A stretch of DNA of 64,000 bases from Phytophthora sp. 'mugwort' (Eukaryota > Oomycota > Peronosporomycetes > Peronosporales > Peronosporaceae), in the NCBI GenBank assembly GCA_033558025.1, contig JAUCEF010000006.1, positions 1,674,001-1,738,000 on the forward strand, written 5' to 3'. A program made the translations under genes and the position numbers. Positions 11,845 to 22,181 of the stretch are shown here, in pieces (position 1 is the stretch's first letter; every line of letters begins with the position of its first letter). The notes under the pieces were generated by a model. That model had not been told where the DNA came from. It saw only the letters and a program-made list of their open reading frames with translations, and ran no database searches.

Positions 11845-12060
11845 ATGACAATGGCCCAAGCGACCACGAGGCGGAAGCCCGTCAGCGGGACTCCTTACTA
11901 CTCGCGGACATGTTGAACCACGACAGGGAAGAGACGTCCGGAGCGTTGGCGCCCTTCACGACTGCAGATCCAAGCGATCGCGCGGTGGAAATCCGTCAGC
12001 GGGACTCCTTTCCCGCGGCCATGTTGAACCGTAGCCGGGAAGAGACGCCTGTGGCCCGAA
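11845..12060. repeat. Imperfect direct repeat, unit about 105 bp, two copies
   Basis: Two adjacent units share CGTCAGCGGGACTCCTT, then ATGTTGAACC and GGGAAGAGACG at matching spacing; the first starts near 11,850 and the second near 11,950. On the plus strand both can be read as related peptides (RQRDS...MLN..REET), so the repeat may lie in a LINE ORF tail or a separate repeat family. Confidence 0.7.
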
Positions 12061-12388
12061 GGTAAGCCACAAGCTCAAGGCCTCATCCTGATGTCTTACA
12101 ATCCGCCGCCGGCGTGCTCGGCCATTACTGGCTTCAGTCTCCACCACTTTCACGCCCATACGCCAAGTTCCCGGCTCCATTTGCCGGTCGCTTAGCGGGC
12201 GTTGCCTTATGTCTGCTGTACCCGAAGGCGGTGTGGATTTTTGAACCCAGGCGGGGCCCCACGTTAGCGGACAGGCGGGCGAAGAACGCGACACGCTACA
12301 GACGCTTACGCGTGTTATGGCATGCACGACATCACTAGACTACTCCTTGGATCGAGGTCTAGAGCGGCGCCACACTCCCGAGCCGCGC

Positions 12389-12540
12389 GTACTACCAGGC
12401 CTACAAGCCCATGAGACGACGACTGGGAGGCTTTGCCCCTCAAGACCACGACCCGCATCTCTCCTACTGAAGTGCCCGGTCAAGCAGTCTCAAGAACTAC
12501 CGGGTCTAACCGTGCTTCCAGGCCTACAGCCCATGAGACG
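12389..12540. repeat. Two copies of a 30-bp direct repeat
   Basis: The stretch near 12,389-12,418 (core CCAGGCCTACAAGCCCATGA) recurs near 12,512-12,540 with one deletion and few changes. The surrounding GC-rich sequence has no recognised gene and lies just upstream of the SINE-like head. Confidence 0.65.
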
Positions 12541-12642
12541 GCGCCCAGTAGCCCCCAAGACCACCAGTCCAGTCACAAGACCAGATATCCCAACCTTCGC
12601 GGCCAAACCCCAACCATCGTCCGAAAGGTCTGGTCGGCCCGG

Positions 12643-12696
12643 GGATTGAACCCTGGCCGCTTCCGTCCGACCCTGGATGCTTAACCAGCTGAGCTA
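12643..12696 (-). repeat. tRNA-derived SINE-like head with pol III A and B boxes
   Basis: On the minus strand, TAGCTCAGCTGG (12,696-12,685) matches the pol III A box and GGTTCAATCC (12,652-12,643) matches the B box, with 32 bases between them, a normal tRNA-like spacing. The flanking D stem, acceptor stem and T stem do not pair properly, so this is not an intact tRNA gene. A SINE head is the best reading; its 3' body and tail would extend toward lower coordinates but I cannot delimit them. Confidence 0.5.
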
Positions 12697-12969
12697 TCTG
12701 AGCTCACTAGAAGTAGGTGGCTCACCACCACCTGGTTCATCGGGTTATACTTGGTTTTTGTATAGACCCCATCGGAAAAGTCCTGCAAATGTCCAACTCG
12801 GCCCAGAGACGTCTCCGGACGTCCACCAGTTTCCTCCTAGACACAAAAATGGGTCCTTCAGGGTACCCACTTTCGAGAAAATGGACCTTTTTTGGACACC
12901 AATTGGATACTTCGTACCCAAGTTTTGGGTCCACATGACCCAAATCGAGCCCAATAGCAAGTAGGGTAG

Positions 12970-14391
12970 CTAAGTAGGTTGCTTACTAGCCTTGAAGTGT
13001 AATGTATTTTTTGTTAATCCCATGTGGTAGGCAAACGGCAGCTCTCTCGAGAACTGCAGAAGCATTCCGCTTCTAGCGCTCGTGATGAGCGCGGGTATGG
13101 TCTTGACTCTACGACCACACCCTGTTCGGGCAAGACAGCCCGAACTACTTACGAAGCCGCCGCCGATTCTGTTCCCACATGTGACAGCCTTCGGGCAGTC
13201 AGCTTGGAGCCGTTCGTACGGCTCCCAGGAGCACTCAGTTTCCGACCACTTCACGCGGAGCTGGCGCTTCCCGTGAACGCGCCGCTCCTGGAGCACACGC
13301 TCCACGTGGTAGTGGGTCTCCCCATTATGATCGAGGAGAGGGGTGGTGCCATCGAACGAGTACGAGTATGAGGCACCACCCCTCCGGTCCAGCTCAGGAC
13401 CTGGCGTGCCGCCTTCGGCTCCACCTCGTGTCGTTGAAGTCGTCGAGTCCTTGCGCTTGATATTTCGCTTGGACTTGGTGAGGGCGGGACTGCTGCCGCC
13501 AAGGCCGGGAGCGTTGGGGTCCTTGGGCCGATTCGTGATGACGTGAATCGTCTGGCCGACGACTTGTCGGCCCTCGAAGGACGGGTCGACCGTCGCACGA
13601 ATGACGTGGACGAGATCTTCCAACGTCTGGATGCCTTCTGGGCGTCCCCCCATGGACGCAGTCCAACGGGAGTTGTCTTTCTTCGGGACCTTCTATGGCC
13701 TGTGCCCCAGGCGGAGCGCCTCCTGCGTACTCCCAGCCGTATCACTATGGCTCATACTCGGCGTATGCAGCCGGGGTTCCTTCGTATGGAGCCCGTTCCG
13801 CGGCCCCGCAAGGGACTTGGGCCTCTGGCTTTGGGCGCGTTCAGAGACAAGAGTCGCATCCTCGCTTTGTAGAGCTGGGTCTGTGAGCCCTGCGGGTCAT
13901 GGTACCGCTTCAGACGGCCCACGTAGAACGTCAGTTGGATCGTCATCGACTTAGGTATATGCCGTGCCAAGTCTGGCCAGGACCGCAAAGGGTCCAATGA
14001 AGCGGTGCTCCAGCTTGTTGCTCCTAACGGAACTTACCGTGGCGAGTGGCAAGCTCCTAGTGGCTAGTAGGACTAAAATCCCCCACATTAAACACGTTTA
14101 AGTTTCCTCTTCCTTTCTGAGAGAGTACCTTTTTTGTTTGTCCTGTGCCGCTGCCATGGCATCACGGACACGGCTGATTATGTTCAGCCTGGTGTCTATA
14201 AAAGACTCCACTTGTTTCCGGAAGGAAACCGGTCTCATATCCGAGACCTGGGAGGAAACGCTTTCCGAGCCTCTTCCCCACTTAGAATTGAAGCCGGGGT
14301 ACTGCCTCGCAAAGTGAGCGGCACCCGTGGATGGCGTAAGCCATTCAGATAGAGCGGGGTGTACCCGGTCGATGCGTGGAGATGTACCCAA
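12970..14391 (-). pseudogene. Ty3/gypsy (chromovirus-type) integrase C-terminus and chromodomain
   Basis: Reading the minus strand: 14391-14098 contains FIDTRLNIISRVRDAMAAAQ, matching the integrase C-terminal helix before the GPY/F module; 13997-13752 contains FYVGRLKRYHDP, the block just before the chromodomain; and 13653-12970 contains HYHVERVLQERRVHGKRQL and LRVKWSETECSWEP, a chromodomain (three strands then a helix). Such chromodomains steer integration to heterochromatin. The parts are in different frames, and the integrase catalytic core, RT and LTRs are absent. The copy is truncated and dead. Confidence 0.7.
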
Positions 14392-14399
14392 CTACCAAC

Positions 14400-16700
14400 G
14401 GCGTTTGGCTCACGGCGAAGGTGTCTTGATGTCGGAAGCCGTTGGCGTGGACCTTACGCTCATAAACAAGGTGCAGCTGCATCCGACTGGTTTTATTTAA
14501 CCGAATGACCGCGCGGCTGGCACCGCGCCTCAAGCAATCCGTGACTACATTGATAACAAATAAACTGTAGCAAACCGAAGAAATGCATGAAAACGTACGC
14601 TGTACTAACTTATAGCCAGATTTGGCTCCCAGACGGAAGGACAAGCGAGCAAACCAAACTCAATCGTCTTAAAAATCTTCAGGATTTCTATCTCATCGTC
14701 GCAAAGGGCATTCAAGAGCGTACCAAAAACAAGGGAATGCGATTGCAGCGTAAGCCCTGGACGGCCTTCTGTTGCTACTTGCACGAAGCTTGGCCGCTCC
14801 CAGTTCGAAATGCAGATCCAGAACTGATATCGGCAACACATTTGTTGAATTTGGCGTGGGTCATCCTGGTGGGAGTGGGTGCTGCAGCCGCGGCTACCAT
14901 CTCCAATGCGTGCCACAGTTGGATCAATGCTGACTCGGTTTGGTGGGTCGCCCCTCCTGGACAACAGTGAGATTGAATGCGTCCTTCTCCATCCAGCGAT
15001 TACTGGCACTCGGAATGTGACGATCCAGTTTCTAGACCTTGGCGCTGGTGATCAACTCGGAGCATTACTTGTACATCACGTCCTTTGTCCCCGCTATTTT
15101 GACGGAATACCCACACACTACACATCTCGGTCTTCATCCTGCCATCGTGCTGCATCGTTGAAATCTATTAGCTTCAACATATCCTCGCACAGTCGCCCAT
15201 CATACCTTACGCGATGGGCTTCGAGATATCTTGCTCTTGGGCGCAGATAAAGTCCTGAAAGTTTGCGCCCAGTATGCGGAATTAGGACACCTAATTTAGG
15301 AGTGAATGCTGTTGAAGATATTTGAAAATTACGCAAAGCAAGCGCTAATCAGGCGATGTAAACACACTCGCTTCATAAAAGCCATATAAACGCATTCATC
15401 TATTTAATAATACATATTCAAGGAGTTTGTCAGATAAAACCGACGGATAGATCCGCCAAATCCCAGCTTAATCCGGTTTAGCAGCACAAACATTTTCCAG
15501 ACTTACGGCTCTAAACACAATCATTTTCCGTTACGCAGCTGGCTCATGTCGTTCATGCCGTAGCGAACAGACTGCGTGCTGGAGTGGATTTTCGAACCCC
15601 AACGCGCTACAGCAAACATAGTGAAGTACAGGAATCGAAGAAAACAAATACCGATACACAATAAATAAAATATAAATATCTAATTTATTATTTTTAGCCG
15701 AGGGATTTTTTCAGGAGCCATTTAGAAACAACTGGAGCAGAGTTGCGATCTCAGTTCGGCTGGAAGTTGTTGCGATCGGTGCCTCCACACCTCTTCTGAC
15801 CATGGTGCACATGAATCACGAATCTGTATTGTGCACTTCATGAGGCAGACGGAGGGCCGTTTCAAGTGCCACTTCTTCAACAAGTACTCCAAGGATAAGG
15901 GCATATGCTCATGTACTCAGGGCCATGCTGGACTGGCAAAGGTGTAGAGGAGATCTATTAGCAAGTAGGTGGTTTTAGTCACACTTCGGGTTGTATCCCC
16001 TTGCTCTGGGAATCCCTCGATTTGCATCGAGTTAAGAATCGCCGATTGCCCTTTTTCCTCTAGCAGGCTATACAGCCAACTATTTATTGAGATTACCAAT
16101 GGAACGTGCACAGCTTAAAACCAGTGTACACACCGGACGCAGACACCATCGTATTCTATGATAGATCCGGGCAGCATTACCAGCATCCGGAAGGTGGTGC
16201 TGTCGGAGCTGTTTGGGTCAACAGTTCAAAATATTTGAAAGGCGTCAATATCTGATGTACAGCTTCCGCGGCACCCCATGAACGTACTTGTGGAAAGAAA
16301 ATGTAATCTCTTGCGGCAAAGTGTTTATCTCTCCATTCCCAAACAATACTACCCAATCGGGCTGAAGCCATTTTGAGTGCGCCACCACCTGACTCCGACT
16401 AAAATTATGCAATAGATACTGATGTGAGCGGCAACACCGAAACGAAAACAGGACGGCCTAGCAAATGCTGATATCGAATCAGCCTTCCATACCATCAAAG
16501 GTCCAACCTTTCCGACCCTTCCGGCCGGTACCAAGAGTAGGTAGGAAGGCTATGCTGGCGGCTGAGTGGGAGCATGTCCTCGAGGCATTTAACGAGAAGA
16601 ACCACCGGCCAGTTCTCTCGCAGCTCGCGAACAAGTTCCAGGGGATGAAGTCTGCCTTTAACAACATCAAAGCGAGTGAGCCGCAGACGGGCCTTGTTTT
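14400..16700. other. Repeat-derived spacer, no recognised gene
   Basis: Several open frames of 60-135 codons are present on both strands (for example 15009-14605 minus), without motifs I can name and with stops where they would have to join. A minus-strand piece at 16371-16177 has a weak likeness to hAT C-terminal parts, too weak to call. Confidence 0.45.
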
Positions 16701-16930
16701 TTTTTAATATTATTACTTCGAAAACTTTCAATTTCTTGAAAATATTATTTCTTTGATTTATTTAAACTTGTTATTATCCTTGCATATCTATGCAATAATA
16801 CGAAAAATATCGCCTTTATGTAATATAATAAAATTAAAATTGTATTTCAATTTGTCCAAATTGTTTTTATCATTTTTATACATTGTCCTATTTTAAGTTC
16901 ACATTTGTCATTTATTGTGCTTTTTACTCC
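16700..16930. other. AT-rich island
   Basis: About 230 bases are strongly enriched in A and T, with no open frame, in sharp contrast to GC-rich neighbours. It lies directly upstream of the Tc1-like transposase and may be its non-coding 5' part, a scaffold-type AT tract, or inserted organelle-like DNA. None of these can be decided here. Confidence 0.6.
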
Positions 16931-16974
16931 TTTTGGCTACACAGAGCAAGCGGCATGTATTCAGTCGAAATTAA

Positions 16975-17945
16975 GTGGAGAGGGGTCGTCCTTATGTACG
17001 TCTACAACATCGACATCGCTACTGTGTATGCGTGCTAGGTGTTTCAGAACGCAGCTTAAGCCGCATGTGCCTAGACTTTAAGAGGACAGGAAATGTATCG
17101 ACGAAGGAAAGTAGAAATAGGTCGTCTCGTGGCCCGATGAAGTTTGTAAGTTTGTACGTGAGTACATCAGCGCCCACCCGTGCTTTTATTTTGAGGAGCT
17201 GCGGAAAGAGCTGCAAGCGCAGTTTGGAAACACAATTAGCGTGACCGACTCAACAATGTGCCGGGCACTCTGTTTCGACTTGGGGTTATCGCGCAAGGTG
17301 CTGACGAAAGAGCAAAAAAAGCGTACCAAGGGAGCGCCAAGATTATATGAATCGCTTGCTTCCATTTTATAGCGTAAAGATCAGCTCGGCTTCGTAGACG
17401 AAACATCCAAAGATGGACGGTAAGTTAGACAGTTGGAATATTTTTTATCGAGGGTTCAAACTAATTCTTGACATGATTGTGTGTTTCTAGGTCGGTGCTG
17501 CGAAAATACGTTTGGTCAGCCCGTAATACTCCGGCAACACTGTTCTCCTATTTAGTCGGGGGGAGCGCGTGTCACTTCTGACGGCCGTGGATGTCAACGA
17601 ATTTTTCGGGTGGGGTATTACCGAGAACACCTTCACGCGCGCTACGTTCCACGAGTGTTCAAGACAAAAATTGCTCCATTCCTGAATCCATGGCCTCCGC
17701 CCAGATCAATAGGGGTCATGGTTAACGCAATGATACATAGTATGAAGAGCTCCAGGGATTAGTACACGCAACCGGTGCGTTGTTGATGTGTCTCCCTCCG
17801 TATTCGCCCGACTTGAATCCTATTGAGGTGTCATTTTCACTTTCGAAAAGGTGGATTCAACGCCATGCCAATATGACGACTCACGCGGACCCCATCTCTG
17901 TGATGAAGGTTGCGCTATACTACTGCACACGACAGAAGGACTCAG
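16975..17945 (+). pseudogene. Tc1/IS630-like transposase with a spliceosomal intron, decayed
   Basis: The plus strand reads, in changing frames: a helix-turn-helix region; HPCFYFEELRKELQAQF and SRKVLTKEQKK (about 17,175-17,330); FVDETSKDGR (about 17,390-17,419), the first catalytic Asp block; and LPPYSPDLNPIE (about 17,784-17,827), the second Asp and Glu-side block. Between DGR and the following SVLRKYVW a 71-base intron (17,420-17,490, GTAAGT...TTTCTAG) splits the gene and splicing restores the frame. A stop at about 17,372 and frameshifts after 17,540 disable it. It resembles the fragment at 1-372. Confidence 0.7.
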
Positions 17946-18171
17946 TAGTTCGAACCTGTACAAAAACTGTGGATATCATTCGAATAAAATTGAAATACAG
18001 ATCGACTAGGTATTTCCTAGGTTTTTTCGTTTGTGCTTGGCTCGATATGATCTGTGTCCTCAAATTTAACTGCAGCGTCTCGTATGACCACCGAAATCGG
18101 TTCCCTAAACGGTGGACAAAGACTATAGGGGGTGGCCCCTGTACACCATGAAGATCACCAACGTGAACTAA

Positions 18172-18840
18172 TATCGGAACAACAATCCCGTTAATCTGCA
18201 CACTGATGACATGGTATGCTGCTTCAGATTGATGACACGGGCTGCCATCTCGTCGTTTATGGCGCGTTCTGGCTGATCAATGTGCTACAGCTGCTGAAAC
18301 GTGGTGCTCTCGATTGGGCTGCCTTCAGGAAGCATCGCCTGCGCAATTGCCATGTAGTTCTGGTTCGCTGGACCGGCAACAATACCCTCCTGCTGTAGGA
18401 ACGCTTCTGCTCGAGGCATCTGCTCTTCAATACGTGGTGCCGTAGCTCGCGGAAGGGAGGTGGTGGCCGGGCGTGAAGCTTTTGGTATGTATAAGAACAG
18501 CTCGAGTACGAACTTGGTTTGACCATCTTTGCGAAGTCGAGCGCGGTGCCACACCAGCTCTAACTACTTTCGGAAGTCGCTGCTCTCACCTAGCGACACA
18601 TTCTCTTTCTGCTTCGCATGATTGGATGACTTCACGTAGATAGCAAAGTCTGGTTTCCACAGTACCAGCACCATCTCTTCCAGATTCTTCTCAATGATCT
18701 TGTGAAGCGGAGCTAGTCCATCGGAAACTGTCAGCACGAACTCCTTCGGAGGTGCCTTCTCATGAGCTCTTGTATACGGCTCTCCGTTTTTCGCGGTCAC
18801 TTGAAGGAAGCGGGAGCTGGGACAACGCAGATCGCACGGG
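18172..18840 (-). pseudogene. Unrecognised ORF interrupted by two in-frame TAG codons
   Basis: On the minus strand one frame runs from about 18,840 to about 18,175 and is broken only by TAG at about 18,566-18,564 and 18,287-18,285. Protein-like character continues on both sides: KEFVLTVSDGLAPLHKIIEK before the first stop, LELVWHRARLRKDGQTKFVL between, and HIDQPERAINDEMAARV after the second. A single frame with two TAGs fits a recently dead gene with CAG-to-TAG or TGG-to-TAG changes. I do not recognise the family; its position among transposons suggests a transposon-encoded accessory protein. Start not defined. Confidence 0.5.
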
Positions 18841-19734
18841 CATGGCTAAAGCGGAAGTAAGGCACCGCTCGATGCTGGCAATTTAGTTTGAGCGGCTTGC
18901 CGGCATAAGATAGAAGTCAAGGTTACCTTGAACGCGTAAGAAAATAATATCATCACTTACAAGTATAACTGCGTTCACCTTCGTGTTCTTGGAACATATA
19001 TCGACCTACCTGTGGGTTGCACACGAGCCGTTTCACGCCGGCGTTACGCTGGCCTCGGTCATGATCGTCTTCGTCGGAGATGACGAAGACGCGACGCGGT
19101 CATCGCGCTACCGGACGTCATCGCGGGGCTCCGCAGCCTCTGTCTCCTCCCACGTCTCCAGCTCCTACTGGCTTCGCGACCCGTCGTCTTCGGCTCCGTC
19201 GTGGCCACGGCTTCGCCTCGATGCTGCGAGCGGTCCCTCTGTGACTGGAACCCCACGATCGAGCGGGCGACTCGAACCAACGGGTACCCCTAGCCAGCCT
19301 TACTTATGGTTTGAGCAGACTGCTTTTACAAATCAAAAAGCGGAGCACTGAACTCCGATTTTGGGGCAAAGTCGGACGGGAAATAAAATGAAAAGTACAA
19401 TACTTTAAGAAAATAAAGCACTCAGAAACTTTAATAGATTATTAAGAACATTTTACTGCTACAGTAATAATGCATTATTATTGCATTTAATGTTAGCATT
19501 TATATCAAATATGTCAAGTAACATATTAAATGGTGTATTACTTATTTATCACAAAGTATGTTTTTTTGTAACAGCACCGAGCACCCGATCAAGTATCTAG
19601 CATTTGGCCTACCCTGATAAAGTACTTGAGTGGCATGGGTAACCGCGACTTCGGCCAAACTGGGACTGCCTCGTCAGGAGCTTCGTCTCCGAGTGCCACG
19701 GAAACCTAGCCGCCACGAAAGGAAGGAATGCAGT
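18841..19734. other. Spacer with an AT-rich tract (19,370-19,570)
   Basis: 18,983-19,351 on the plus strand is open, but it is a low-complexity serine/arginine-rich frame without a domain. From 19,370 to 19,570 the sequence is strongly AT-rich, like the tract at 16,700-16,930. Nothing else is recognised. Confidence 0.5.
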
Positions 19735-19875
19735 CAGAAAATACGTCCTGCATCAGACATAATGTCCTGCAAGTGCAAGACCTTTTGCAGGACCTGCTCG
19801 CATGATTAAGGACCTGGAGCAGGACACATTACAGGTCGCTGAGCTCGATGTCTTTGCAGGACCTCCTGCAGGACA
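19735..19875. repeat. Left MULE end with clustered TCCTGCA/TGCAGGA motifs
   Basis: The motif or a close variant occurs at about 19,745, 19,764, 19,786, 19,817, 19,855 and as the palindrome CCTGCAGG at 19,865-19,872, in both orientations. These are candidates for transposase-binding sites (inference). Confidence 0.65.
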
Positions 19876-19942
19876 CAATAAGACAATAGATTTCCACAGG
19901 AAAAGAAAGCGTAGTGTATTTCCTCGACAAACCTGTTGGTGC

Positions 19943-21120
19943 TTATTGCTTGCCTTTGCGGCGCTTCTGTGTTCTAAATGCTGTATACGATGCCGGAATC
20001 GTCAGCGCGACAGGGTCAGCGTGAGGGGGTGCTGGGAGGCGATTCATCGAGAGATCGTCCATTAGCTGCAAAAAACGATCCGCTTCTTCCTTTGCTTTCT
20101 CGATGAGACAATCAGTATCGGATGCCGACCTAAACGCCTGCTTAGCCCGGCGATTATAGCTCTCTAGGTTGTTGTTTGTCCGGTTTTGCATCTCTTTCTC
20201 GGTGCCGACGTAGGCGTGGACATTCCACAGCGGTGGCGGATTCATGAGCATCCAGGTGCGCGTGAAGTACGTCCAAACTGCGTCCACAAGCGGGCGGTTC
20301 CCTTCTTGCAGACCAGGGACATTACGTATCCCCTTGCACTTGATCTCGTCAATCGCAATAACGGTCAGGATGTCCAGGACGCCAGGAGCCATAGCATCTG
20401 CTATCGGATTGGCTGGAAATCTAAGGTCGGCCAATTTTCGGCGAATCGCTTGCTTCCAATGGAATAAAACAGCCAATCACCAGCGTCGTTGGAAATTGAT
20501 CGCGTACACGTTTGATGAGAGCTGCCCTCGAAGTCGCTGTGACACTGCCCGGCGTCATATGCATCTTTCCCAGTACGCAGATCCAGTACAATGCATACCA
20601 GTAGGACCAGCAATACCGGGATGTACACGTCGTACGTGGGGTCGTGTACGATGAGGATCAGCATCTGTTGAAAGGGCCTTGGCGTAATGTTGTAGGTCGT
20701 GTCGATAAAAAAAACGCGCCAGGGTACCTCAGCAGCCGGACCCCAAATCCGGATGACACATGCCGATCACGTGCTGTCTGTTGCCGCCGTTGTCGTAAAA
20801 CAGGTTGAACTGCACGAACGAGCGATCATCCGTCTCGGACACCGCGACCGTCGGAACGTCTCAATTTGACGATAGCCGTCACCGCCGGTAGCTTGCTTGC
20901 GAACGTAGTTAATGAAGTCGAGAGCATCGTCTCGCTTCATGGGATTCACAGCTTCACATGGGTACTTGGCGACGAGCTGATGCGACACGCGGTCCCAAAG
21001 CCGCCCGGGAATGATGGCCGGCGAGCTAATGGCCTCTAGCAATTGCTTCATCTCTCTGCTGCAGTCACGAAGCGACGGGACGGTCACTTCCTTGCATGTG
21101 TGATCGCCTGTCTCACGCAC
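19943..21120 (-). pseudogene. MULE transposase, frameshifted
   Basis: The largest intact piece, 20,476-19,943 (about 177 residues, minus), contains LFHWKQAIRRKLADLRF, WTYFTRTWM and RTNNNLESYNRR, the C-terminal blocks of MULE transposases ('F.WkqA..r', 'YF...W', 'RTNN..E..N'). Upstream pieces at 20,664-20,401 and 21,120-20,767 carry the middle and N-terminal parts in other frames; the last contains GRLWDRVSHQLVAKYP. It would cut and rejoin DNA at the element ends if intact. At least two frame changes separate the pieces, so this copy is probably dead. Confidence 0.6.
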
Positions 21121-21559
21121 TTCAATTCCACCGTCGTCGAGGACCTTGACGTTGAGCTTGTTCTTGCAGGAACTAGAGCGATATGTTGAGCACTGGTAAT
21201 AGGTGGTGGCCTACGCTTGGTGTTCATGATGTACTTGTAGCCGTTGGAGTGCATGATAGTGCTTAACTGAAGATTAAGAAATGCTAATGCAGAGAGCTTA
21301 ACTCGTATCAGTGGTCAATAATGGCTCGAGATCATATATCCAACAGCACGATCCTGGGTGACTGGACAACAGCTCGGTCCTGTTATAATGTATCGGAGAA
21401 TATACTGCATACTATTTGCACGTGCGATGATACTATAACCTAAGTTACAAATTAGCGTAACCTGTACGACAGTAATGCATCCCTGGAATTTACCAGTTAT
21501 GCCAATCCGCGATATACAGCAAACTTTAGAAGATTACTTTAAACCGTAGGATTTAGCTT

Positions 21560-21615
21560 TCAGCTGCAGGTCATTTGCAGGATATATTGCAGGATTCTGC
21601 AGGACCATTTTTCTG
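21560..21615. repeat. Right MULE end with four TGCAGG motifs
   Basis: CTGCAGGT at about 21,564 and TGCAGGA at about 21,576, 21,588 and 21,598 lie 10-12 bases apart, close to one helical turn, all in the same orientation. They are the counterpart of the left-end cluster. Confidence 0.7.
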
Positions 21616-22181
21616 GTGCAGAAATTATTTTCTGGTTGAACAAAATTATTTCGCCGCCACCACGCACAGTCGTCACGGAGGGCGCAGTCGAAAAGCACGG
21701 GGCTCACAAGCGACAGATGGATTTAGCCAGCGCGGTGGTGTTAATGGCCGAGTCGCTAAGTGCACGGCTGGGGGCCAGCAGCAATTCGCCCAGTGAAGGG
21801 GTGAAGCCGCATATGACCAAAACGGTCCGCATGGAGGAAAGATCACTGCAGTCGTCGATAAACAAGAGCGAACGCTGGAGATGATTCAAAACTAGATTGA
21901 TGGTGCTCGCCAAGTTAACAGCAATGTTGACTTTTTTGCAGTCTACATCTTCTACCCCGGCTGACCCTATTGGTGCTAGCACTGGATGAATGGAAGTCAA
22001 CGCGATTGTCTTCCCGTGACCAAAAGGTTCCGCAGCCTTGTGCAATTCGCCTCCAGGCGCCAGATAGTTCATAGTGATAGCTATACGATTTGTTCGAGGT
22101 AGCGGCTTCTTAATGCAGTCATAGATTTTTTGCGCCTTTCCTATCGTTATTGAATTAACCCTGGGTGACATTCAAGTTGTC
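21616..22181. other. Unresolved stretch, open on both strands
   Basis: A minus-strand frame (22,171-21,704, about 155 residues) and a plus-strand frame (21,636-21,884) are both open, but neither has a motif I know. It may be the distal part of the Crypton that follows or an unrelated remnant. Confidence 0.35.

Larger units (their letters stand above)
19735..21615 (-). mobile_element. MULE-type DNA transposon, about 1.88 kb, terminal inverted repeats
   Basis: Left end 19,735 (CAGAAAATACGTCCTGCA) and right end 21,615 (inverted: CAGAAAAATGGTCCTGCA) form a terminal inverted repeat, and the space between holds a minus-strand MULE transposase. Both ends carry many copies of TGCAGGA/TCCTGCA, up to seven on the left and four on the right. 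No clear 9-bp target duplication is visible next to these ends, so the true border may lie a few bases further out. Confidence 0.6.

Noticed and set aside
12630..12711. tRNA gene on the minus strand
   Set aside because: A and B boxes fit, but D, T and acceptor stems do not pair, so a SINE head is the better reading.
14605..15009. Host gene of about 134 codons on the minus strand
   Set aside because: Open on both strands, no known motif, repeat surroundings.
15570..15620. Second tRNA/SINE B box (TTCGAACCCC)
   Set aside because: No A box at a suitable distance.
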